NCBI GenBank assembly: GCA_016795505.1 | Contig: JAEUHH010000074.1 | Coordinates: 1 to 64,000 of the forward strand | DNA from: Verrucomicrobiales bacterium | GTDB taxonomy: Bacteria > Verrucomicrobiota > Verrucomicrobiia > Verrucomicrobiales > DEV007 | Reading direction: 5' to 3' | Length of the DNA stretch: 64,000 nucleotides | Part shown: positions 45,924-58,530 of the stretch, one piece after another | How positions within the stretch are numbered: position 1 is the first letter of the stretch | Layout of the letters: every line of letters begins with the position of its first letter | Program-made: the position numbers and the translations under genes | The notes under the pieces: model-generated | What the model was told of the DNA's origin: nothing | Databases searched by the model: none | What the model saw: the letters and a program-made list of their open reading frames with translations, nothing else

Positions 45924-46841
45924 TCAGAGATCGCGCAGGCGCACTTTCAGCGCCTTGAGTTCCTCGGCCTGCTTCTTGCCGGCCTCACTGAGGGGATTGC
46001 CTTTCAGGTAGACCTGGACGTAGGGGGCGAAGCGCTTTTCGCCGGCCAAGTCGGCCTTCATCAGTTCCACCAACGGCGCCAGGTCGGCGATCTGGTTGCC
46101 CTCGAGAAAGAGGAAACTCTGCGGCTTGAGCCCCTTGATCGGGGTGAGATCGGTGATGCGGTTGCCGCTCAGGCCGACGCTCCAGACCTGCCCGTTGCGG
46201 CCGGCGCCACCGAGGCCGTCGATCTTGGTGATCTGGTTGTTTTTCAGGTAGATCGATCCCAGCTTGGGCAGTTTCAGGATGGGCGAGAGGTCGCTGACCT
46301 GATTGCCATCGGCGTAGAGCGAGGCGAGCCGCTCGAGTTTGCGAAGCGGCTCGAGGGATTTCACCTGGTTGTTCTCGATGCCGATGTATTGCAGGGCAAT
46401 GGTGTCGGCGATCGGCGCGAGATCCTGGATCTGGTTGTTGTTCAGGATGATCTGCTGCAGGCGGCTGAGCCCTTTCAGCGGGGCGATGTTGGTGATGGCG
46501 TTGTCAGACAGATCGAGGGACATCAGCGCCTGGCAATGCTCCAGCCCGGTGAGATCCTTGATGCCGAGGCCCTTGCCCTGGACGGTGGAAATCGTCTTCA
46601 CATCATCCGCCGTGATCGGCTCCTGGTTGTCGCGCTTCGCAAAGACCTGCTGGCGCACGGCTTTCTCCAGATTCTTGTCGGGGAAAATCGACTTCGGGGC
46701 CGGCGGAGGCGGGGTGGCGGGCTTGGCGGGCTCGGCCTTTTTCTCTTGGGCGCCGGTCCACGCGGTCAGGGACACGACCGCGATGAGGGCGAACGCACGA
46801 CGGCCAAACGCGGAGTTCGGGAGGAGTGAGGTCGCATTCAT
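45924..46841 (-). CDS. Exported leucine-rich-repeat protein (internalin-like)
   Basis: A 305-aa protein. After a signal-like N-terminus (to about residue 32, TAWTGAQ) comes a Pro-rich spacer, then leucine-rich repeats of about 22 residues of the bacterial LxxLxLxxNxIxDxxPL type (for example SLDLSDNAITNIAPLKGL, IILNNNQIQDLAPIAD). Such proteins are extracellular or periplasmic binding modules. It lies just ahead of the quinoprotein gene in the same orientation with a 36-bp gap. Confidence 0.85.
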   Translation of the reverse strand: MNATSLLPNSAFGRRAFALIAVVSLTAWTGAQEKKAEPAKPATPPPPAPKSIFPDKNLEKAVRQQVFAKRDNQEPITADDVKTISTVQGKGLGIKDLTGLEHCQALMSLDLSDNAITNIAPLKGLSRLQQIILNNNQIQDLAPIADTIALQYIGIENNQVKSLEPLRKLERLASLYADGNQVSDLSPILKLPKLGSIYLKNNQITKIDGLGGAGRNGQVWSVGLSGNRITDLTPIKGLKPQSFLFLEGNQIADLAPLVELMKADLAGEKRFAPYVQVYLKGNPLSEAGKKQAEELKALKVRLRDL

Positions 46842-47054
46842 GTCAGAGATGAGTGGGGATGGTTGGGTGTTTGGTTGATGGAATGGGCAAGAACGTCTCC
46901 GCCGGCCCGAGCCGGGGAGCGGCCGGGACTCTAGCCCAACGCCGGGACAGTCTCAAGGCACGCGCACGCGCGCCGGGACCGCCGATTTCCGCTGGCGAAA
47001 CCCGCCCCTCCCTCTACCATGGAGCCAAAGGAACGCTCCATCCCTCTATCGATC

Positions 47055-48104
47055 ATGTCATCTCGTCCCTCCCCCACCCCGGCCGAACGCGGCTACTCCA
47101 TGCCCGCGGAATGGGAGCCGCATGCCGCCACCTGGCTGAGCTGGCCCAATGCCCGCGGCGCCACCTTTCCCGGGGATCTGCTGCCGCCCATCCTACCGGC
47201 GTTTCACCGGCTCGTCGCGGCTCTGGTCGAGGGCGGCGAGACCGTCATCGTGAATCTCTCCGACCCGGACGAGCGCGCCGGCATCGAGTCGGCCCTGACC
47301 GCGGATGTGTTGAAGCAGGTCCGGTTTTTGGAAAATCCGACCAACGAACCCTGGTGTCGCGACCACGGCCCGACTGTCTTGCGGCGGAAAACCGACGGCG
47401 ACCGGCTCGCGGTGCATTGGCGTTACAATTCCTGGGGCGGCAAATACCCCCCTTGGGATCTCGACGCCGCCGCGGGCGCCCGCATGGCCCGGGACGCCGG
47501 TCTGGAGATCTACGACCGCACCGACCTGACCATTGAGGGTGGGTCCCTCGAATCCAACGGCGAGGGCGTCCTGATGGTCAGCGAATCCTCCGTGGTGACC
47601 GATTCCCGCAATCCCGGCCGCTCCCGTGAAGACCTGACCGCCGAGTTGTGCGCCAGCACCGGCAGCCACGAGGTGCTGTGGGTGAATGCCGACGTGCCCG
47701 GCGACGACACCGACGGCCATGTCGATTGTTATGCGCGCTTCGCGCCCGGCGACCGGCTGGTGATCCTCGATCCCACCCCCGCCCAGGAAGCCGACTATCC
47801 AAGCCTCGCGGCGAACGCCCGGCACCTGCGCCGTGTCGCTGCCGAGCGCGAGTGGGAAGTCATCGGACTGCCCATTCCGGCGCCCATCCACATTGGCGGC
47901 GCCGTGATGCCATCGACCTATGCGAACTACTACATCGCCAATACGGCGGTGCTGACCCCGGCCTTCGGCGATCCAGCTGACACCGTGGCTGCCGAGCTGA
48001 TCGCGGCGGCTTATCCCGGACGAAAGGTCATCACCATGCCGGCACGCGAGTTGATCTGGGGTCAGGGCGGTTTCCACTGCCTGACGCAACAACTGCCGGC
48101 CTGA
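47055..48104 (+). CDS. Agmatine deiminase/peptidyl-arginine deiminase family enzyme
   Basis: A 349-aa PAD_porph-family protein (agmatine to N-carbamoylputrescine). Conserved elements are EPWCRDHGP, EGGSLE, the GDDTDGHVDCYARF segment and catalytic C342 in GQGGFHCLTQQ. Length is typical of agmatine deiminase. An in-frame ATG at 47019 is possible; I prefer 47055 because family homology begins with GYSMPAEWEPH. The neighbouring region is not a polyamine operon, so agmatine as substrate is a family-level inference. Confidence 0.88.
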   Translation: MSSRPSPTPAERGYSMPAEWEPHAATWLSWPNARGATFPGDLLPPILPAFHRLVAALVEGGETVIVNLSDPDERAGIESALTADVLKQVRFLENPTNEPWCRDHGPTVLRRKTDGDRLAVHWRYNSWGGKYPPWDLDAAAGARMARDAGLEIYDRTDLTIEGGSLESNGEGVLMVSESSVVTDSRNPGRSREDLTAELCASTGSHEVLWVNADVPGDDTDGHVDCYARFAPGDRLVILDPTPAQEADYPSLAANARHLRRVAAEREWEVIGLPIPAPIHIGGAVMPSTYANYYIANTAVLTPAFGDPADTVAAELIAAAYPGRKVITMPARELIWGQGGFHCLTQQLPA

Positions 48105-48327
48105 CGGCTCCGCACACGCAAAAGATGGCCCGTCTGAACGAGTAATGGTCCGCAAAAGGTACCTCGGCGGAGAAAAAGGCCCACTTTCGCCCTCAAGCTG
48201 ACGCTGTCCCGGAATTCCGCATCAGGCGGACCCGCTCGAATGATCGGCGTCACCCTGTCTTTTTCTTCCGTGCTTCCCTCCTTGATTCCCCCGCGGCTTT
48301 GCCACACCTTGCGCTTCGCTCCGCCGC

Positions 48328-49143
48328 ATGACCACCGCCACCACCAATCGCATCGACTCCACCTTCTCCGCCCTGAGATCACAGGGTAAAGCCGCATTCG
48401 TGGCCTATGTCTGCGCCGGAGACCCGGACATGGCCCGGTCTCTGGAGATCCTCCGCGCACTGGAGCAAGCCGGCGTCGACATCATCGAACTGGGCGTGCC
48501 TTTCTCCGATCCCATGGCCGATGGCATCGTGAACCAGATGGCCGCCCACCGCGCCCTGGAGGCGGGCGCCTCCCTGCCCGGCGTACTGGGACTGGTGCGG
48601 AATTTCCGGCGCGAATCGGAGCTGCCCATCGTCCTGTTCACCTACCTGAACCCCGTCTATGCCTACGGCTTCGAGGCTTTCCACCACGAGGCCGCCGCCG
48701 CCGGCGCCGATGGCGTGCTGCTGCTGGACCTGCCGCCCGATGAGTCGGCCCGCAATGCCGAACTCCACGAGCTGCCCGATCTGCGCCACATCCGCCTGAT
48801 CGCGCCGACCACCCCGGCCGACCGCGTGCCGATGCTCGCGCGGGCCAGCGAAGGCTTCATCTACTACGTCTCCCGCGAAGGCGTCACCGGCGCCCAGACT
48901 GATCTGGCCGAGGGCATCGCGGACAATGTCGCCGCCATCAAGCGCCACACTGATGTGCCGGTCGCAGTCGGCTTCGGCATCTCCACCCCCGCCCAGGCGG
49001 CCGAGGTCGCCCGCGCCGCGGACGGCGTCGTCGTTGGCAGTGCCATCGTCCGCCGGGTTCAGGAACACGCGTCCGATCCCGATGTGGCACGAGTCGTAGG
49101 CGACTTTGTAAAACCGCTGGTGGACGCGGTGAAGTCCGTCTAA
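48328..49143 (+). CDS. trpA: Tryptophan synthase alpha subunit
   Basis: A 271-aa TIM-barrel enzyme that cleaves indole-3-glycerol phosphate to indole for TrpB. Catalytic E54 in IIELGVPFSDP and D65 in PMADG, with the alpha-subunit signature LFTYLNPVYAYG. The usual P-L-A-D-G-P is P-M-A-D-G-I here. No trpB or other trp genes are nearby; it precedes dapF by 97 bp. Upstream (48252) a single ACCCTGT with TTTTTCTT follows a weak GATCGGC, which may be a decayed repeat rather than a promoter. Confidence 0.95.
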   Translation: MTTATTNRIDSTFSALRSQGKAAFVAYVCAGDPDMARSLEILRALEQAGVDIIELGVPFSDPMADGIVNQMAAHRALEAGASLPGVLGLVRNFRRESELPIVLFTYLNPVYAYGFEAFHHEAAAAGADGVLLLDLPPDESARNAELHELPDLRHIRLIAPTTPADRVPMLARASEGFIYYVSREGVTGAQTDLAEGIADNVAAIKRHTDVPVAVGFGISTPAQAAEVARAADGVVVGSAIVRRVQEHASDPDVARVVGDFVKPLVDAVKSV

Positions 49144-49240
49144 TTTTTCCCACCGCGGTTCCCCCCCGACTCGGAGGCGGGCCGCACCACGCACCTCTCC
49201 CACCCTGACTTCCACCCCATTCGGCCTTTCCCATCCCCCC

Positions 49241-50059
49241 ATGACTTTGAAATTCTGGAAAATGAACGGCGCCGGCAATGACTTCGTCGTGCTGGACAAT
49301 CGCGACAAGAGCCTCGACCTGACCCGCGAGCAGATCGCCCATCTCTGCGACCGCCAGCGCGGCGTGGGAGCGGATGGCCTGCTGGCCGTCGAGCCCGCAG
49401 AAGGCGGCGCCGATTTCCGGATGCGCTACTACAACGCCGACGGCGGAGAGGCCGAGATGTGCGGCAACGGCGCGCGTTGCTTTGCCCAGTTCGCCCGTTC
49501 GCTCGACCCCGCGAAGGCCTCGGCGGAGAAAATCTCCTTCGAGACCATCGCCGGCGTCATCAAGGCTGAGTTCGAAGGGCAGAACATCCGCATCGAGCTC
49601 AGTGAGCCCTTCGATCTGGAACTCGACACCGACCTCGCCGTCGATGGCGAGTTGCTGGCGATCAATTCCATCAACACCGGCGTGCCGCACGCCGTCGTCT
49701 TTGTCGAAGACCTCGAGACCATCGACGTGCGCCGCCTCGGCTCGGCCATCCGCCATCACAACCATTTCAAACCCGCCGGCACCAATGCGAACTTCGCCCA
49801 GGTGCTCGGCCCCGACCACATCGCCATCCGCACCTACGAGCGCGGCGTCGAGGATGAGACCCTGGCCTGCGGCACCGGCATGGTGGCCTGCGCCATCGTC
49901 CATTTCGAGCTGAACGAAGGCGACCGCCCCATCCGAGTGCAGGTCCGTGGCGGCGACACGCTGGAGGTGAATTTCCGCAAGACCCGCGACGGGGACTTCA
50001 AGGACGTGACCCTGCTCGGACCGGCCGAACTGACCTTCTCCGGCACCATCGACATCTGA
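49241..50059 (+). CDS. dapF: Diaminopimelate epimerase
   Basis: A 272-aa cofactor-independent racemase converting LL- to meso-diaminopimelate for lysine and peptidoglycan synthesis. Catalytic cysteines C74 (E-M-C-G-N-G) and C210 (A-C-G-T-G-M). Start MTLKFWKMNGAGNDF is typical. It precedes dapA by 81 bp, so the two lysine-pathway genes are probably cotranscribed. Confidence 0.97.
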   Translation: MTLKFWKMNGAGNDFVVLDNRDKSLDLTREQIAHLCDRQRGVGADGLLAVEPAEGGADFRMRYYNADGGEAEMCGNGARCFAQFARSLDPAKASAEKISFETIAGVIKAEFEGQNIRIELSEPFDLELDTDLAVDGELLAINSINTGVPHAVVFVEDLETIDVRRLGSAIRHHNHFKPAGTNANFAQVLGPDHIAIRTYERGVEDETLACGTGMVACAIVHFELNEGDRPIRVQVRGGDTLEVNFRKTRDGDFKDVTLLGPAELTFSGTIDI

Positions 50060-50140
50060 TCGCTCCGGCAACTTCGGCTTTTCTTTTCCACTCCGCTCGT
50101 CTCTACTACCCGACAGCAGCCTGACCTCACCCCACCGACC

Positions 50141-51016
50141 ATGTTCCAAGGCGTCCACACCGCTATCGTCACGCCCTTCGCCGGCCACGGCATCGACGCC
50201 CACGCCTTTTGCACGCTGATCGACCGCCAGTTCGAGAATGGCATCTCCGGCATCGTCCCGGTCGGCACCACCGGCGAGTCACCCACCCTGAGCCATGAGG
50301 AACATGTCCGCGTCATCGAACTCGCCGCCCAGCATGCCGCCAAACGGGGCCTCGTCATCGCCGGCACCGGATCGAACTCGACGGACGAGGCCATCACCCT
50401 CACCCAGGCCGCCCAGAAAGCCGGCGCGGATGCCGTGCTCCTCGTCGCGCCCTACTACAACAAGCCTTCGCAGGAGGGGCTCTACCAGCATTTCAAGCTC
50501 ATCGCCGAAGCCAGCGAGCTACCCATCATGCTCTACTCGATCCCCGGCCGCTGCGGCATCGCGATCGAAGTCGAGACTGTCGTCCGCCTCGCCGAGATCT
50601 GCCCGACCATCCGGGCGATCAAGGAAGCCGGCGGCAGCGCCGAGCGCGTCAGCCAGCTCCGCGCCGCCCTGCCCGACAGCTTTGAGATCCTCTCCGGCGA
50701 CGACTCGCTGACCCTGCCCTTCATGTCGCTCGGCGCCTGTGGCGTGGTCAGCGTGGCCTCAAATCTGGTCCCCCGTGTCATGGTCGACCTCGTCGCCGCC
50801 GCCAACGAGGGCCGATTCGGCGACGCGCTGGCCATCCACCGCCGCTACTACCCGCTTTTCTCCGCTTTCCTCAAGCTGGACACCAACCCGGTGCCGATCA
50901 AGGCCGCCCTCGGACTGAAGGGCCTCTGCTCTCCCGACCTGCGCCTGCCCATGGTGCAAATGCCCGAGTCGAAACTGGCCGAACTGCGGGGCATCCTCGA
51001 CACCCTCGGCATCTGA
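50141..51016 (+). CDS. dapA: 4-hydroxy-tetrahydrodipicolinate synthase
   Basis: A 291-aa TIM-barrel aldolase condensing pyruvate and aspartate semialdehyde. G-T-T-G-E-S loop, YYNKPSQEGLYQHF and Schiff-base lysine K161 (AIKEAGG), the same number as in E. coli. The gene converges on the PSD1 gene, 7 bp away. Confidence 0.97.
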   Translation: MFQGVHTAIVTPFAGHGIDAHAFCTLIDRQFENGISGIVPVGTTGESPTLSHEEHVRVIELAAQHAAKRGLVIAGTGSNSTDEAITLTQAAQKAGADAVLLVAPYYNKPSQEGLYQHFKLIAEASELPIMLYSIPGRCGIAIEVETVVRLAEICPTIRAIKEAGGSAERVSQLRAALPDSFEILSGDDSLTLPFMSLGACGVVSVASNLVPRVMVDLVAAANEGRFGDALAIHRRYYPLFSAFLKLDTNPVPIKAALGLKGLCSPDLRLPMVQMPESKLAELRGILDTLGI

Positions 51017-51023
51017 GGCACCC

Positions 51024-54107
<3,084 letters not shown>

Positions 54108-54235
54108 CGCTCCGGACAGTGTGCCCGGAGGGCTCCGGTGCGTCAAGCGGCGCGGGTGCGGGTGCGGCTTCGCACGGATCGGTCGACGGCGGAAACCACT
54201 GGACGCTGGCCATCGGACTTCCTACCATCGTCTGC

Positions 54236-55669
54236 GTGAAGCCCCACCCGCTGCTCATCGCCCTGATCCTACCCGTCGCCGCCGCTGCGGCCGAAAAGCC
54301 GAACATCCTCCTCATCGTATCCGACGATCAGGGCTACCACGACCTCGGCGCGGTGAATGACGAGATCCTGACGCCCCACCTCGACCGGCTCGCCCGCGAA
54401 GGCACCCGGCTGACCAGCTTCTATGTCGCCTGGCCGGCCTGCACGCCCTCCCGCGGGGCCTTCCTCACGGGACGCTACCCGCAACGCAACGGGATCTACG
54501 ACATGATCCGCAACGAGGCTCCGGATTACGGCCACCGCTACGATGCGGAGGAGTATGCCGTCTCCTTTGAGCGCATCGGCGGCATGGACGAGCGGGAGAT
54601 CCTCCTGCCGGCGATGTTGAAAACCGCGGGCTATCCCAGCGCCATCTTTGGCAAGTGGGATCTGGGCATGCAGCGGCGCTACCTGCCCACCGCGCGCGGC
54701 TTTGACGAATTCTACGGTCTGGTCAACACCGGCATCGACTACTACACCCACGAGCGCTACGGCGTGCCCAGCATGTTCCGCAACACCGAACCGACCGAGG
54801 CGGACAAGGGCACCTATGCCACCCATCTCTTCGAGCGCGAGGCGCTCCGTTTCATCGAAAAGCACGGCGGCCGCCAGCCGTTCTTCCTCTACGTGCCCTT
54901 CAATGCTCCCCATGGCTCCTCGTCGCTCGATCCCCGCATCCGCGGCACCGTCCAGGCCCCGCCCGAGTTCGAGAAGCTCTACCCGCCGGTCGAACAGGAC
55001 TACCAGCCCGGGAGAAAATATGGCGAAGCCGCCGAGGTGCCCACCGCCGCCAAGCGCTACCGGGACTACCGCGCCGCGGTGAGCTGCATGGACGCCTCCA
55101 TCGGCAGGATGCTCGACCTGCTCGATGCCAAGGGCATCGCGGACAACACCATCGTCATTTTTTTCAGCGACAACGGAGGCAGCGGCGGAGCGAAAAACGG
55201 CCCCCTGCGCGGAAAGAAGGGCGACACCTGGGAGGGCGGCATCCGGGTGCTCAGCCTCGTCCGCTGGACCGCCGGGGGCGTGCCCGCCGGTGCGGTGAAC
55301 GACGCCTTCCTCACCAGCCTGGAGATTTTCCCCAGCCTCGCCGCCGCCACCGGCGCCACACTTCCCGCGGGCGTCGTGCTGGACGGCTACGACTGGTGGC
55401 CCACCCTGCGAGGCCAGACACCCAGCCCGCGCACCGAGATGTTCTGGAAACGCCAGGGACGCCGGGCCGCGCGGATGGATCAGTGGAAATGGGTCGACAT
55501 GGACGGCCGCACGGGCGGTCTGTTCGATCTTTCCAAAGACATCGGGGAGACCAGGGACCTGTCCGCCGAACAGCCGGAGATCCTCGCCCGCATCCGGGCC
55601 CGCTACGACGCCTGGTATCGTGAGACCATGATCGAAGCCGAGCCGCGCGGCCCGTTCAAGGACTACTGA
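54236..55669 (+). CDS. Exported sulfatase
   Basis: A 477-aa arylsulfatase-type protein. Signal peptide (about residues 1-17) from a GTG start at 54236; the frame is open far upstream, but no earlier start fits a signal. Metal site VSDDQGY; formylglycine C69 in C-T-P-S-R-G-A-F-L-T-G; further site SDNGGSGGAKNG. Hydrolyses sulfate esters on presumably glycan substrates. It is divergent from the PSD1 gene and converges on the small hypothetical gene at 55.7 kb. Confidence 0.9.
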   Translation: MKPHPLLIALILPVAAAAAEKPNILLIVSDDQGYHDLGAVNDEILTPHLDRLAREGTRLTSFYVAWPACTPSRGAFLTGRYPQRNGIYDMIRNEAPDYGHRYDAEEYAVSFERIGGMDEREILLPAMLKTAGYPSAIFGKWDLGMQRRYLPTARGFDEFYGLVNTGIDYYTHERYGVPSMFRNTEPTEADKGTYATHLFEREALRFIEKHGGRQPFFLYVPFNAPHGSSSLDPRIRGTVQAPPEFEKLYPPVEQDYQPGRKYGEAAEVPTAAKRYRDYRAAVSCMDASIGRMLDLLDAKGIADNTIVIFFSDNGGSGGAKNGPLRGKKGDTWEGGIRVLSLVRWTAGGVPAGAVNDAFLTSLEIFPSLAAATGATLPAGVVLDGYDWWPTLRGQTPSPRTEMFWKRQGRRAARMDQWKWVDMDGRTGGLFDLSKDIGETRDLSAEQPEILARIRARYDAWYRETMIEAEPRGPFKDY

Positions 55670-55672
55670 ACT

Positions 55673-56380
55673 TCAATACCACTGCGCCCGCACCTGCCTC
55701 ACCCATTCATCGGGGAAAAGCGCCGACGACATGCCCGTCTCCGTCTGCGCGATCGGCTCGTCGCTGAAAGACGGCAGGTCCTTCATCGCCACCGCGACGG
55801 TGGCCGCGAAGTCTTTCTCGATGTTGTGCACCCGCAGCGCACCATCCGGCTCGCGGATCAGATCCTCCCGCGTCCGGCGGGTGATCTCCGCGATAAAGGC
55901 CCGCTGCTTCGCCAGCGCCGCGGCAATTCCGTCGGGATGACGCTCGATCATCTCCTCGATCTGCCAGTTGGCCCTGACCAGATGCCGGTAGGCCCCCTCG
56001 AAGTCCAGCGCATACCGCCGCTGTGCACCGACATGCGCCGTCTCGATCAGGTCCTCATAGTGCAGCGCCAAATCGTGATCACCCGATGCCATCGACTCCT
56101 GGGCCTGGGCGATCCGCTCCTTCAGGTCGGCGATCCGGTAGTCCACCAGTCGGCGCTGAAAGCCCGGATGGCGCTCCACCAGACTCTGGAACTGCGAGTA
56201 GGCCGCCGTGTAGTTGGCCAAAGCCAGCGGCCAGAGCGTCTGCCCTGCCATTTCCTCGCCCGTCTGGACCAGCATGTAGGCGTGCAGCCACCGCGATTCG
56301 GCATCCTCCGAGCCGCACACCGGCTTCGCAGAGAAAAGAACCGCCCAGCAGACCAATGAAATGGGAAAAAGCCGATTCAT
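55673..56380 (-). CDS. Exported hypothetical protein with TPR-like helices
   Basis: A 235-aa protein. Signal peptide MNRLFPISLVCWAVLFSAKPVCG, then helical segments with a TPR-like look (ALANYTAAYSQFQSLVERHPGFQRRLVDYRIADL). I know no function. A much longer reading of the same frame (to 57466) overlaps the real glutamate dehydrogenase on the other strand and is rejected. It ends 3 bp from the sulfatase stop. Confidence 0.75.
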   Translation of the reverse strand: MNRLFPISLVCWAVLFSAKPVCGSEDAESRWLHAYMLVQTGEEMAGQTLWPLALANYTAAYSQFQSLVERHPGFQRRLVDYRIADLKERIAQAQESMASGDHDLALHYEDLIETAHVGAQRRYALDFEGAYRHLVRANWQIEEMIERHPDGIAAALAKQRAFIAEITRRTREDLIREPDGALRVHNIEKDFAATVAVAMKDLPSFSDEPIAQTETGMSSALFPDEWVRQVRAQWY

Positions 56381-56512
56381 CGCGCACCTGTCGCCCACGA
56401 CTGGGAAAATAACCCCAAGACCCGGCGCGTAAAAGGACAAAATCGGCGGGGCCGCCGCATCACTTTTCTGCCATGTTATCGTAGCCATTTTCAGAACACC
56501 CACCCGACGCCC

Positions 56513-57805
56513 ATGTCCGCCACCGCCGCCTCCTCCGTTTTCGACGATGCCCTGCGCAACCTCGACCGCGCCTTCGACTACGCCGACATCCACGCCGAGG
56601 CCATCGAGAGGCTGAAACACCCCAAGCTCGCCATCGAAGTTTCCATTCCCGTGCGCATGGACAGCGGCGAACTCCGCCTCTTCACCGGCTACCGGGTGCG
56701 GCATGACGACACCCGCGGACCCGGCAAGGGCGGCATCCGCTTTCATCCCGGCGTGACCCTCGACGAGGTGAAGGCCCTCGCTTTCTGGATGACCTGCAAA
56801 TGCGCCGTGATGAACCTGCCCTATGGTGGCGCCAAGGGCGGCGTGATCGTCAATCCCAAGGAGCTGAGCCACATGGAACTCGAGCGCCTCAGCCGCGGCT
56901 TCATCCAGCGCATCGCGGACTTCATCGGCCCCGACACCGACGTGCCCGCGCCCGATGTCTATACCAATTCCATGATCATGGGCTGGATGACCGACGAATA
57001 CTCGAAGATCCGCCGCCAGTTCACCCCCGCCGTCATCACCGGCAAGCCGATTCCGCTCGGCGGCAGCGAAGGTCGCGAGGATGCCACCGGACGCGGCGCC
57101 TATTACTGTCTGAAGGAAATGGAGTCCGAGCGCGATTGGACACCCGGCGGCATCACCGTCGCCATCCAGGGCTTTGGCAATGCCGGCCAGGCCGTCGCCC
57201 GGCTCCTCGCCGCCGATGGCTACCGCATCGTCGCCGTGTCCGACTCCAGCGGTGGCATTTACCGCGCCAGCGGGCTCAACATCCCGGCTCTCATCCACGC
57301 CAAGGAAGCCGGCAGTCACCTCGCCGCCATCGCCGCCGATCCCACCATCGGCGGCGATGCGATCGACAATGCCTCCCTCCTCGCCCTCGATGCCGACATC
57401 CTCATTCCCGCCGCTCTGGAAAATGTCCTCACCGCCGACAATGCCGCCCAGGTCCGGGCCCGCCACGTCGTCGAGGTCGCCAACGGTCCCGTCACCAGCG
57501 ATGCCGACGCCATCCTGCGCCAGCGCGGCATCCAGGTGCTACCCGACATCCTCGCCAATGCCGGCGGCGTCACCGTGAGCTACTTCGAGTGGGTCCAGAA
57601 CAAAAGCGGCTGGTACTGGAGCCGGGACCAGGTGCACCAGCGGCTCCAGGAGCGCATGGCCGCCGAGTATCGGAGCATTTCCACCCTCGCCGCCCGGCAC
57701 GACATCGACCTGCGCACCGCCGCCTACGCCCAGGCACTCGGCCGCATCGGCCGGGCGCTCACCGCCCAGGGCACCCGTGAGTATTTCATCGGCGGCAAGG
57801 GTTGA
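56513..57805 (+). CDS. Glutamate dehydrogenase (Glu/Leu/Phe/Val dehydrogenase family)
   Basis: A 430-aa NAD(P)-dependent enzyme interconverting glutamate and 2-oxoglutarate. Catalytic K108 in PYGGAKGG; GPDTDVPAPD; Rossmann segment VAIQGFGNAGQAVARLL. Length matches the hexameric class. The amino-acid specificity is by family; GdhA/GudB is the closest general type. An unrelated small membrane gene follows after 36 bp. Confidence 0.93.
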   Translation: MSATAASSVFDDALRNLDRAFDYADIHAEAIERLKHPKLAIEVSIPVRMDSGELRLFTGYRVRHDDTRGPGKGGIRFHPGVTLDEVKALAFWMTCKCAVMNLPYGGAKGGVIVNPKELSHMELERLSRGFIQRIADFIGPDTDVPAPDVYTNSMIMGWMTDEYSKIRRQFTPAVITGKPIPLGGSEGREDATGRGAYYCLKEMESERDWTPGGITVAIQGFGNAGQAVARLLAADGYRIVAVSDSSGGIYRASGLNIPALIHAKEAGSHLAAIAADPTIGGDAIDNASLLALDADILIPAALENVLTADNAAQVRARHVVEVANGPVTSDADAILRQRGIQVLPDILANAGGVTVSYFEWVQNKSGWYWSRDQVHQRLQERMAAEYRSISTLAARHDIDLRTAAYAQALGRIGRALTAQGTREYFIGGKG

Positions 57806-57841
57806 TCCCGCCCCGCGCCGACGCGACATTCCCTCCGCGTC

Positions 57842-58390
57842 ATGCCCGCCGCCTCCCGCATCGCCCGTTGGCTCTTCGGCATCGGCTGCCTCGGCCTCGG
57901 GGCTTGGCTGGTGGCCGATGGCCTGCGCGCGGAAGTGTCCCTCATCCCCGATCCCGATTCGGAGCTTCCCGCCACCACCCTCCGCGACACCGCCGCGAGC
58001 CTGATCGGTGGCGGATTGCTCATCCTCATCGGCGCCATCGCCCTCGCCACCGAACTCGCCGCTCTCGCTGCCATCCCCCTGCACGCCTTCATCGATGCCA
58101 TCTACCTGCCCGGCGGACGGGCCGACAAGCCGACGCTGAATCTCAAACTCCCGGCTTACTACCGCGAGCAGGACCGCCCCGATGACGCGCTGGCCGAGTA
58201 CCGCAAGATCCTGCGCCATCATCCCGACACCCTGGAGGCCTGGCTGGGCGCTCTGGACCTGCTCGTCGTCACCTTCGAGGACACCGGCGCCGCCCGTCGG
58301 CTCTATGCGCGCGGCCGGCGCCGCTTTCGCCGCGATGCGGAGAAACTCGCCGCCCTGGAAAGCCACTGGCAGAGCCTCGGCGTCCGCTGA
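57842..58390 (+). CDS. Small membrane protein with TPR-like C-terminus
   Basis: A 182-aa protein. Two membrane helices (about residues 8-27 and 53-78) bracket a short acidic loop. The C-terminal half is helical, TPR-like (YREQDRPDDALAEYRKILRHHPDTLEAWL). No family recognised. It may be cotranscribed with the dehydrogenase, but a functional link is not evident. Confidence 0.65.
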   Translation: MPAASRIARWLFGIGCLGLGAWLVADGLRAEVSLIPDPDSELPATTLRDTAASLIGGGLLILIGAIALATELAALAAIPLHAFIDAIYLPGGRADKPTLNLKLPAYYREQDRPDDALAEYRKILRHHPDTLEAWLGALDLLVVTFEDTGAARRLYARGRRRFRRDAEKLAALESHWQSLGVR

Positions 58391-58457
58391 CCCATCACCG
58401 GCTCTGGCGTGAAGACGTGCAAGCCATTGCTTGTCGCGCACCCACCCCATCGGTTTC

Positions 58458-58522
58458 AATCCAACAGGGTTGCTTCTCCGATCATACCCTGTCTCATCGG
58501 AGACCAGACCCTGTCTCATCGG
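58458..58522. repeat. 22-bp-phased ACCCTGT repeat, locus G (three boxes)
   Basis: ACAGGGT (58464), ACCCTGT (58486) and ACCCTGT (58508), each start 22 bp after the last; ATCGGAGA intervenes. The locus ends 17 bp before the DUF1501 start codon. Confidence 0.85.
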
Positions 58523-58530
58523 CCTGACGC

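Noticed and set aside
48230-48258. ACCCGCT/ACCCTGT 22 bp apart ahead of trpA
   Set aside because: The first box has two mismatches and the flanks do not match the other loci, so I keep it only as a possible decayed copy.
48381-48387. ACAGGGT inside trpA as a ninth repeat locus
   Set aside because: No matching box at 22 bp on either side; the codons encode a normal part of trpA.
56381-57466. N-terminal extension of the small TPR-like gene
   Set aside because: It overlaps the well-supported glutamate dehydrogenase on the other strand; the signal peptide at 56380 marks the true start.
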